Below, in pieces: positions 56,013 to 64,000 of a stretch of DNA of 64,000 nt. The translations under genes and the position numbers were made by a program. Each line of letters starts with the position of its first letter. Positions within the stretch are counted from its first letter, which is position 1. The notes beneath the pieces are model-generated. The model worked only from the letters and a program-made list of their open reading frames with translations, was not told the DNA's origin and searched no databases. Source of the stretch: Alternaria dauci (taxonomy: Eukaryota; Ascomycota; Dothideomycetes; Pleosporales; Pleosporaceae); assembly GCF_042100115.1 (NCBI RefSeq), contig NC_091279.1, positions 868,001 through 932,000 on the forward strand. The letters are read 5' to 3'.

Positions 56013-57510
56013 ACCGAGTGATTGTGTTGAGATATCTAGGCTGCTTTTCTCCGACGTCTTTGCCTGCAATCACTAGCAGAACCGTTTGCCATATACCCTT
56101 CTATTTTACAAAGCTCTCGAGGCAGAGCAACGTGCTGTGGATGACCGTCAGAAGCTCCAGTGAGATGTTGAAGAGCTATTACAATCGACCACTGACTATT
56201 CTTTTCTCCGTCATGATCGACCAGTGCCAGATATGCAGCGTGCACGAGCGCGACAGCAGATTGTTATGATGCAACAGCTGACCCTTTTCAGGCCCTCGAC
56301 ATTCCCGACTCACTATGGAGACGAGCACACCATTGATCTTACTAGACTGCTAAAGTCAGCGCTGTACCTGTGAAGTGGCTTGTTGAACGTACGCCAAGTG
56401 CATGCAACACAAGGAATTAGGCTGACGCTATCATTGCTAACAAAGCTCGTAGACACACGAACATGACAATTGTGAATTGCCTCGAAACATTGTGACATGC
56501 ACGCGTTGCGCTGTTCAGATATGATGACGTAGTGCTTCCGCCTCACCCAGAGTCCGGCGGATCTGGTGTGCCAAAATCACCACTTACGAACGCGCGTAGT
56601 TAGCCGCCGCTTGAAACTGTTGAATGCTCACCTTGTCCAACTCGATTGGCTTGTCTTGTGTCGAATGCCGCCCTGTTCGGCAACAAGCAGCCCATCGTCG
56701 ACACGCTCGCACGCATGCCTTCAGCACGACTGAGATGGTATGATAGCCAGAGCCGTTTCTGTTGTTGTATCTCGCCATTTGCCTATGGCTTCTAGTCGAG
56801 CTTGCTGGATAGATTGTTTCTGATGTTGATCTTCGACTTTGCGTCTGCGTTTAGCCACATTATCAGCCCGCCACTCCCACCGAGTCCCTACTTGGGTCAG
56901 GCCTCCACTCCGTTCCCTCAGCTCGCCATAACGAAATTCGATATTCTCTTCAGCTTGCTCATTGCTAGTGTTGCTGCAACTGAGCCATCACTACTATCAT
57001 CCAGTCGAGCCTAGAGCTAGATTAAACAGCTTCTGATGTCATGTGCCTGCTGATGGACTAAGCTATTGCGCATATTCATTCTTGCTACTCTGCTTCTCAT
57101 CACATGTGGCGTTGTCAAGGCTGGCTGGACAAGTGTTGAGGCTAGTAACACCTTGCCACACTTTGTTGGCACTCTTCTACGACAGCAGTCAAGAGGCGCC
57201 TGGATATCTTTAGACTCCATAGCACATCTCAAAGGAGACTAGTCATACACATGAACAGCACGACAGGTCGGCCTCTAGACCTCTGGGTTATGGAGATCGG
57301 GACTGGGGGAGTCTCCAGGGTGAACTCCCTATCCCACATAGATTGTAGTCGTGTAGCGATGTATATATAGGTATCCCAAAGTCGCGCAAAGGTCTTCAGA
57401 ATCATCGGTCCTCAATCACTCGACTCGCCTAGCTGCTCCTACGCTCGCATCGAAGATACAGGCTACAACAGTCCAACAATCCAATAGTCCGGCATTCCAA
57501 ATTCAAAAAA
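56013..57510. other. 1.5-kb intergenic region upstream of the small three-exon gene
   Basis: No supportable gene; a 64-aa minus ORF at 56584-56778 has no motif. The right 150 bases look like a promoter and leader (TATA-like box at 57362). Confidence 0.35.
57361..57370 (+). promoter_or_regulatory. TATA-like box
   Basis: GTATATATAG lies about 145 bases before the ATG at 57511, followed by a C/A-rich leader ending AAAAAA directly before the ATG. Position and sequence fit a TATA element for the small gene; untested. Confidence 0.4.
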
Positions 57511-58071
57511 ATGGGTGACAGTGACAGCGCTGTTGTGAGTTGATACCGAAGATTTGCATCTAGCTACTAGCAACAGAAACAAATCCTTGCTAGCAACGCC
57601 TTCTAGGAGATCGCAGACTACTACTTTGAGTGTCAAGGCGGCTACCTGGGCAACGTCAACATCAAGTTCGCACGTAAGAATGAAGACGAAGGGCAGAATT
57701 GGGCAACGCTTGCTTTTCGCCTGACTGGTGCGAGCCACCAGAGCACCGACATACAAAGCCTCCGGAACATAGGCAATCACGGGGCCCATGCCAAAATGGT
57801 GGAATGGCTGGAGGCAGGAGAACCAGTACGTGTTACACGCAGCTTTCCAACTTGACTCTGCGCCCTATGGTCTGCATTTGATGATCATCTGTCTAATGGT
57901 TTGGCGCAGTTCTACTTTGAATATGGTGCTGCTTCTGCTATGTTTGGGTTTTGGGCTTTCGGTTCACCCAAGACTACAGGATGGTACAAGCTTGGTGGTT
58001 CCAAGTGCTACAGTCTCATGTTTGATGGTATGGCAGCAGATGTTGAGATGGGATCAGAGAAGGCTCATTGA
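57511..58071 (+). CDS. Small unrecognised protein, three exons
   Basis: Exons 57511-57534, 57607-57825 and 57910-58071 give 134 aa. Both introns (72 and 84 nt) have GT-AG ends and plausible branch sites, all phases are 0, and each alternative frame closes early. The product starts MGDSDSAVEIADYYFECQGG. It is rich in Gly, Phe, Tyr, Trp and Ala (FYFEYGAASAMFGFWAFG), has two Cys, and no evident signal peptide or membrane segment. Two blocks share a pattern (DYYFECQGGYLGNV and FYFEYGAASAMFGF), perhaps paired beta-hairpins. I do not recognise a family. It sits alone in a gene-poor stretch with a TATA-like box upstream. It could be lineage-specific. Alternatively it is a chance model, but frame continuity across two introns argues for a gene. 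Confidence 0.6.
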
Positions 58072-58962
58072 GAAGGAGGTTCTGGTAACGAATGCAGTGG
58101 ACATTTCCAATGCGTTTCTGGCGCGTTCTCTTGAGCAAATGAATGAGGTGTTTTGAATGCTGATGCACTGAGTTTCTATTACAGTAAAGAATAGGGCAAG
58201 ATATTGAATATCCAAACACTTGAGCTGCTCTCTGTCCGTCTCGACGTCATCTACTGTATCGTCAAGTATGAGAGGCTGAGCTAAGGGCTTTCCTCTACGA
58301 TTTTCAACATAAGATAAATATGTGAATTTTATGAAAGTGCTGTTCAAAAATGAAACAGTTACTTGGAGAGTTGATCGTGCGGCTATAAGGTGGCTGACTG
58401 GCGGTCCTGGAACAGTGTAGCCGGTAGAAAAGTAGAAAGCAGGTGATGTATGCTCAGGTGACGTACCTGAATACATATTCAAGGTATTAGATAAGCGCTG
58501 CCTAGAAGAAAAAGACAAGAAGGTGTTTATTGAGACGAAGAAATTCGCATCGAAGTACTGTGACACGCATGCGTCACGATTTCAAGGTTGTCCTATGGCG
58601 GAGTATTTCCATTCGGCCCAGGATCCAGCAGCCCGGAGAGCGATCCCGACCAATTGTCAAGGCGGCACTAATCGATGGACACCTAAGTATGTCCAAGGCT
58701 GAAGTCTTCCAATCCATCCGACTTCCAAGGTTGTCTTATGCCAAGTGTCGCCGTGTCATACAGCAAACACGTCGTCGACGCTTTCACTGTCGAGCTGCAC
58801 GGAGGTGCAAGCATGAGAGACATCTCTGAGTCTGTGCGCATTGGGGAAAGGGCCCCTCTTTGTCCCACTTGAACGACCCAGGGCTTCGCACTACCAACAA
58901 GCAACAGGGTTTATTCTGAAGTCATAAACATACTGACCGCTCAGGTTTGCATCCAAGAAATC
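58072..58962. other. Intergenic region before tRNA-Ala
   Basis: 891 bases; a 170-aa minus ORF at 58054-58566 overlaps the end of the small gene and shows no motif. Nothing else is supported. Confidence 0.35.
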
Positions 58963-59069
58963 GGGCTTGTGGTTTAGTGGTATAATACTCCCTTAGCATC
59001 AGCTCCTGAGCAGTAAAACGCACAGGAACAGCTTGGGAGTGGTCCAGGGTTCGATTCCCTGCAAGTCCA
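58963..59069 (+). tRNA. tRNA-Ala(AGC) with 35-nt intron
   Basis: Acceptor stem GGGCTTG pairs with CAAGTCC at 59062-59068, with discriminator A at 59069. The third pair is G3:U70, the key alanine identity element. The D arm is in TGGTTTAGTGGTATAAT. Anticodon stem CTCCC/GGGAG encloses loop TTAGCA-T with anticodon AGC (58995-58997) and an intron after position 37 (58999-59033). The T arm is CAGGG-TTCGATT-CCCTG. Both internal promoter boxes are visible (A box TGGTTTAGTGG, B box GGTTCGATTCC), and T runs follow at 59071 and 59079, the latter long, as Pol III terminators. The intron is 35 nt and ends right before T38. Confidence 0.93.
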
Positions 59070-59078
59070 GTTTTGCCA

Positions 59079-59087
59079 TTTTTTTTT
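59079..59087 (+). terminator. Pol III terminator (T run) after tRNA-Ala
   Basis: A run of about nine T begins ten bases after the tRNA end, preceded by TTTT at 59071. This is the normal Pol III stop signal. Confidence 0.8.
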
Positions 59088-60076
59088 ACCTTTTCTCCTG
59101 CTTCTTTTTGTCGCCGTCGTCACTGATCAAGTTAGTTGTGAGTTGGGCCAATCTTGATCATGTCAGATGGTCCGCGCGAAGAATCACGTCGTCGAGGCTG
59201 CTATCATTTTCCTGCAAGACTGTAAATTGCAACCTTCCGTGGTTGCGCGTCTTGAGGTTCGGTCTCTCATAGGGGCTTCATCATGTTGGTTGATATGGCG
59301 CCCTAAAGTACATATTCGAGAAGCCCAAATACCATACTTTGGTACCATTAGTCTTCAGTGTAGGTTGGCGCCGTCTACCATGACAGCCGTGGGGATTCTG
59401 TCTACCCAAGCATTTGAGCAGAGACAGCCATCACTTACAGGGCGGGGATAATCAGTGGTTGTTGCTCGACATATCAAAGGATATGATTGAACTTGACGAC
59501 TGGAGCTGCAGAGCATCAACGCGGGCCTTTTTGGGGGTTTGTTTGGGATTGCAGGCACAAATCAAGACGCTGAGCCCAGCCTTCAGACTTACGTGATCAA
59601 CAGAAGTAGTCATTGGCCAAGTCGGATGTATGATTATAGTGCCTTTTGGCTATACAGCTATGGCACTGGAGCTAGACGACATGACGTCTTCGTAGACCAG
59701 AAGACGCGATTCTTTGGGAAGATGGAGAAAGTGGAAAGCCGGGGCCGCCATTGGAAAGTGAGAGGAGTGAGTGGAAGAGCAGAGCGGAAGGCGCAAAGGT
59801 CGAGGCGTCTCCGCATTCAGGCCTAGCGCATCACGCAAGGAAGGAGCACTCATACCCTCAAAGGGTAGAATGCAGCATCTTTGGAAGTGGTATCTTGAAA
59901 TGTGGAGCTCACAGTTGGGAATAGACCTAAGGTTGCATGTGCAAGTGTTCATTTTTAAACTTGTCAAGTACTGAAATCCTCCAGCCAAGGTATCTTTGAG
60001 CCCATGGAGGCTAAATAGCAATATTTTTAACGCCGGAAAATGCAACCCATTAACACCAGTATATGCAGATCGTAAA
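59088..60076. other. Intergenic region between tRNA-Ala and the YBL028C-like gene
   Basis: About 1 kb with no intact gene; it contains the possible F-box-like fragment listed separately and the 3' flank of the minus-strand gene to the right. Confidence 0.35.
59449..59748 (-). pseudogene. Possible fragment of an F-box-like fungal gene
   Basis: The minus-strand frame from the ATG at 59748 reads FHFLHLPKESRLLVYEDVM, which resembles the F-box-type start (LPxELRxxVYE) common in large families of fungal proteins. The frame stops after about 33 codons; a second open stretch on the same strand (about 59605-59449) follows without clear joining. It may be a decayed or fragmentary copy, or a gene whose introns I cannot resolve. 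Confidence 0.3.
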
Positions 60077-60750
60077 TCATGATCTTCGTTTCGCGACGCG
60101 GCCGCCGGTGCGTCCACCGGTGAATGGCTTCAGTGCGCCCTTGCCTCGCGAGGTAGGGAAGGAGACCTTGTTCTGGGGTCTGCGACGGAGCTGCTTCCGG
60201 GTCTGGCTCTTGTCCTTGTTCTTGCGCGAGTTCTTTGCTGAGGCGGCGGCACCGTCGACGTCCATATCTAAGAAGTCAAAGTTAGCCCTTGATTCTCACT
60301 CAGCCAGTGCGGAGGAAGCGGGTCAAAGGCGAATTTGAGACGGCCGTGGTCGGTGAAGCCCAGGATATCAGAACACAGGCCCAGGTGGAAACACAGATTT
60401 CTGAGCTCGCAGTCGTCCTCTGCTGAGTCGAGGGCAGTGGTCGAGGGGTCGGAGAGGGAGCGCGGCATGGGGACAGTGAGTAGCGACGAACCTTTGGGCA
60501 AGTCCTCCTTGGCGGCATCGTCGGCGGTGCTGGCTGGGACACGGTTAGAGGGCGCGTGTGGTAGCGGGTGGGTCGGCGACTCACTTTCTTCAGTTTCCAT
60601 GTCCGTCTTTTCGGGCTTGGGCTGCGCAATGGTCTCGAGAAGTTTGGCGTGCAGACGCTCGGCGCGCGCCTGCTCTACGGGGCCAAACACATTGGCGCGA
60701 AGCTTTGTGCGGTTGGCCTTTTTGCTGCTTGCTCGTGCGCCCTTGGCCAT
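60077..60750 (-). CDS. UPF0642 (DUF2423) protein, yeast YBL028C-like
   Basis: Exons 60750-60585, 60533-60492 and 60267-60077, 132 aa. The product starts MAKGARASSKKANRTKLRANVFGP, as in the family (yeast MAKSLRASSH...), contains the Ala/Arg-rich VEQARAERLHAKLLETI, then MDVDG and a very basic tail (KNKDKSQTRKQLRRRPQNKV, SRGKGALKPF). Yeast YBL028C is nucleolar and linked to ribosome biogenesis; function is not fixed. Intron 1 is 51 nt, stop-free and in frame; intron 2 is 224 nt with donor GTTCGT. Retaining intron 2 gives another open frame that ends at 60268, so two products are conceivable. It diverges from SIZ1. Confidence 0.78.
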
Positions 60751-61281
60751 TGTGTCTGTGTGAGGGTGGGAGAGGATTGGCAGCGACTGTCTGGGGCGGA
60801 GGCGTTTGGTGGTCGGTGGGGGAAAAGTCGAGGGAAATTTAGTGGCAAGGCGATGCAATCAAGGCCGGCCCGTGCCCATGTCGCGTTCTTCGCCTACCGG
60901 TAGTTGCAGGTGACGCTGACTTCGGTATATACCCAGCTGGAGATGCGCTCGCCGCGAGAGCCGCCGCCTACGTCGACGGCCATATAACCCAGAGAGTCGC
61001 ATTGTGGCCTCTCCTCGTCTGTCTGCCCCCCCCGCCGTTGTTCCGCCCGTGCCTGTGCTGTTCGCCCTGCATCGCCGCCTGGTTTTTGGGAAGTCGCGAC
61101 CAACGCCCTTCACTGCCGTGACCTCACCCGACGTCGCCTGCAAAAGAGAGAGACAGAGAGACTGCCTGCGAGACCAAAGCCCCAGATGCCTTCGCGGAAC
61201 ATTCTCTACCGGTAGCGCCTCACCTGCAACCCCCCGAAACATTGCCAGCCCTCGCACCCTCGACGCCGACGGCCGCACACG
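60751..61281. promoter_or_regulatory. Divergent intergenic region, YBL028C-like / SIZ1
   Basis: 531 bases between divergent starts, holding both promoters. A C-run (CCCCCCCC) lies near 61026. ORFs crossing it are shadows. Confidence 0.45.
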
Positions 61282-63190
61282 ATGGCGTCCAGTCTGCAGC
61301 AGATGGCTGCCACCATAACCGAGCGCTCAAAGACTCTGATCAACAACGACCTCAAGAAAATCCTCAAGGAGGAGGGCACCTCGCAGACGGGCAACAAGGC
61401 TGCACTGCAGGCGCGCGTCATTGGCCGTAGGTATCTCCGCTCCCCAGCATCAGGCCTTGCTGTCGCCTCGACACACGTGCTAACCTGACCTTCACCTCAC
61501 CAGTCATCGCCAATGCAGTCTCTAGGAGCGACACGGACCTTTTGCGGCGACTGCAGTATCGCGTGCAACACCACGGAGAGGCGCCTCCGCCAGCGACGAG
61601 CAGTCCCGTAGCTCCCTCGTACTCGCAGCCGCCTGCGCCCATTGCCAACGGCTACAGCATGGCCAACGGGTACCAAAACAACGCTACCTACCAGCCGTAC
61701 CAGCAGCCCCAACAGCCCCAGCAGCCGCCCATGCCGCCCCGACCAACATACTTCTTCAAGGACAGCCCTTTCTTCGAAATCCGTGAGCTTGTGCTGAGCA
61801 ACATGTCGTTGGACGCTTCGCCAACCCACCGTGCCACTATCTCGCGGAATCTCACCCTCAACGAAAACCAGTCGGCACGCCTGAGAGCGGATCCGTCCCT
61901 GCGCCTGCTGCTCTTTTCTGCCCTCGAACAGCCTTTGGCTCCCTACTCGCGTCTCGATGTCGCCTTCCCGTCTCAAATCGAGGTCAGGGTCAACGATGAA
62001 GAGGTCAAGGCCAACTACAAGGGGCTGAAGAACAAGCCAGGCTCGACGCGTCCAGCAGACATCACCGCATTTGTGCGCACCAAGGTCGCCAACCAGCGTA
62101 ACAGCATCCTCATCACCTACGCCCTGACTCAAAAGGCAAGTCAGTCGGAGGTTTCTTATCTCGTCAACGCCCCAAAACATGACGTCAAGCTGACTTCCAA
62201 ATCCAGAAATACAACCTGTTTGTCTACTTGGTCAGAAAGTTTTCCGTCGAGGAGCTCACAAAGCGCATCAAGCAGCGCAATGTCATCACCAGGCAGTCGG
62301 TGCTGAACGAGAGTATGTCCTCGCACTAGGTATTCGACGCGCGCAGCATGACTAACCCTACTGCAGTGATGAAAAAGGCCAATGATCCCGACATTGAAGT
62401 TGGATCGAGCGTCATGTCGCTAAAAGACCCCATTTCTACCTTGCGTATCGTTACCCCATGCAGGTCAACAGTGTGCACGCATAACCAATGCTTCGACGCC
62501 GACTCGTTCCTGCAGCTCCAGGAGCAAGCTCCTACATGGACATGCCCAATATGCAGCAAGACGATATCATATGAAGCCTTGGCCGTCGACCAGTACGTCG
62601 AGGAAATTTTGAGCAAGGCCCGGAATACAGACCAAGTTACCATTCAGCCAAGTGGAGAGTGGTCCACCGAAAAGGACACGAAGCCCAAACAAAATGAGCA
62701 CCACGACGATAGCGATGACGATCTCATCGAGATACTAGACTACCGTGTACAGGCCATCAAAACCGAAGCCGCGCCAACACCCACTTCGCTCAGTACCCCT
62801 CCGCTGCCTTCCCGGGAGCCTTCTACTGCCCCAGGATCTGCACAAAAGAGAAAGTCTGAAGTGGTGGATCTGACTTTGAGCGATGATGACGAGCCAGTAA
62901 GACCAACGAAAAAGGTAGCGTACACTACCCCCAATAGCCTCCCTGATCCGCACCGTCGGTATCATTTACCTCCCCTTGGTAGTCACTCTGCTGCCCATAG
63001 TCGTCCATTGCCACCAGCCTACCACAGTGGGTCTCTCGGTATGCGCTCTGAATACTCCCGGCCTCCATCTACACCTCCACCACGGCATGGGTATCAATCC
63101 TATCGACCAGCACAGTCCGCTTCGCGGCCCAGCTATCCTGGACAGGGTACTTCCTCCTACCCTACGTACCTCGGCTCTTCCTCCCCTTAG
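61282..63190 (+). CDS. SIZ1: SUMO E3 ligase of the SIZ/PIAS family
   Basis: Exons 61282-61426, 61504-62135, 62207-62312 and 62367-63190 give 568 aa. A SAP-like DNA-binding segment lies at the start (LINNDLKKILKEEGTSQTGNKAALQARV). A Gln/Pro-rich linker precedes the PINIT domain (FFKDSPFFEIRELVLSN ... TYALTQKKYNLFVYLVRKF). The SP-RING has CTHNQCFDADSFLQLQEQ and CPICSK, and a SUMO-interaction motif EVVDLTLSDDD is near residue 455. The tail is Ser/Pro/Tyr-rich. It directs SUMO transfer from Ubc9 to nuclear targets. Intron 2 uses a GC donor. The last stop is followed by a good branch/acceptor (CTAACACTACCTCGCCTTTGCAG) near 63250-63272, so a 3' UTR intron or alternative ending is possible. Family is firm. 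Confidence 0.92.
62136..62206 (+). other. GC-AG intron in SIZ1
   Basis: 71-nt intron starting GCAAGT and ending ATCCAG. Using it joins LTQK to KYNLFVYLVRK in frame; the next GT (GTCAGT, four bases on) breaks the frame. Confidence 0.78.
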
Positions 63191-64000
63191 AGTACATGTT
63201 GCGTGTTCTTTTGTATCTTTCTTTTGTGTATGAGTATGGTTCACCAGCTAACACTACCTCGCCTTTGCAGGGCAGGACAGGGACCGGATGAGGTAGCATA
63301 TCACCAACCTAGGCAGCCCATTCCTTCGCGGACTGTTGCGCCGTGGAAATGCTGTGTAGGCTGACCAAGTGAAGTTTCCTACATGATCCTCTCATCTCTT
63401 TCCTAAGTTGTCAAGAGGGATTTAGCGCGAGGCGTTTGGGAGAGGCTACATTTCATGACCATCTATCTGCTTACGGCGTACAACAGAGGACATTGAGGAT
63501 ACCACGGCATGGGAGATTTGCATGCATTTTGAGAGCTGACACGAGCGACTTTCTGCAATGACGAAACAGAGCAGAAGCTGCGAGGCAAAGGAAGGGGTTG
63601 TAGAGGGAATGTGGGGGTGCTGGTTCATGTAAAATCGAGTAGTAGCAACGACGTCTTTTGGCCTCCACTATCCCAGTTAATTTCAAGTCGACTTGGCATG
63701 ATGTTCCACTGTGATAGAACTACCCAATCCCTAGCTGCTGGACAAGTTCCTTGCTCATGTCACTGTTCTACGTAGATATATTGTCTTTGCGGATCATGAT
63801 GTAACCTTTATGGCGTTCTGAACTCGTCTTTGTTGCAGCGCTTCATTTATGCAGTTATTAGGGATCTCTGTTGGTTAGATTTCCTTTAGCTGATTGTGAT
63901 GAAGATCTGGAACATGAAGGCAGAATGTAAGAGCATGGTACAGTCGTTTCAAATGCACTATCGCATCATGGATTTTGTCGACAGAACCGCTATAGTCATG
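63191..64000. other. SIZ1 3' flank to window end
   Basis: About 0.8 kb with no supportable gene. Only short minus-strand ORFs occur (63446-63686). The first 80 bases may be a 3' UTR intron of SIZ1. Confidence 0.35.

Noticed and set aside
58054..58566. 170-codon minus frame after the small orphan gene
   Set aside because: No motif, and it overlaps the last exon of the spliced plus-strand model; kept only as a possible alternative.

Overview
The window reads as nuclear DNA of a filamentous ascomycete. The evidence is intron-bearing genes with short introns (mostly about 45-75 nt), GT donors, CTAAC/CTGAC-like branch sites, fungal-type gene content (Zn2Cys6 regulator, SIZ/PIAS ligase, PHO88/SND3, FYV10, RPF1) and about 50% GC. 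Protein style suggests a Dothideomycete, perhaps Pleosporales; that placement is from general familiarity, not from a search.

Layout: (1) 1-8 kb: a truncated V-ATPase subunit f gene at the left edge, diverging from BMT5, then FYV10/GID9, the ABCF ATPase ARB1 and an HPP-family membrane protein, all on the minus strand. (2) 8.9-21 kb: RAD16, the succinyl-CoA ligase alpha subunit (seven exons), mitochondrial uL5m, then on plus a ubiquitin protease ending in a CaaX box and PHO88/SND3. (3) 21.8-36 kb: a Zn2Cys6 transcription factor, an unrecognised 435-aa protein, a PAF-acetylhydrolase-like hydrolase, and a large disordered protein with a CRIB-like motif. (4) 36-43.4 kb: a 7.3-kb stretch where I can support no gene. 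(5) 43.4-50.3 kb: dense housekeeping block: complex I NDUFB3, CAF1/POP2, RPF1 and glycyl-tRNA synthetase. (6) 51.9-58.1 kb: a LaeA-type methyltransferase, an SDR, a PAP2 lipid phosphatase and a small unrecognised three-exon gene. (7) 59-63.2 kb: an intron-containing tRNA-Ala(AGC), a UPF0642/YBL028C-like protein and a SIZ/PIAS SUMO ligase.

The genes do not form one pathway. Recurrent themes are ribosome biogenesis and translation (BMT5, ARB1, RPF1, GRS1, uL5m, tRNA-Ala), mitochondrial energy metabolism (LSC1, NDUFB3) and ubiquitin/SUMO/mRNA turnover (FYV10, USP, SIZ1, CAF1). Many neighbours are divergent pairs sharing 0.3-0.5 kb. I see no secondary-metabolite cluster, transposon, CRISPR array or clearly new multi-gene system. 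The more unusual observations are a Gly/Tyr-rich in-frame continuation beyond the CAF1 stop codon, a CaaX-ended deubiquitinase, two GC-AG introns, three stop-free introns of 3n length, and a small orphan gene. Gene models were built by hand from reading frame, splice signals and remembered family sequence; exon boundaries are predictions.
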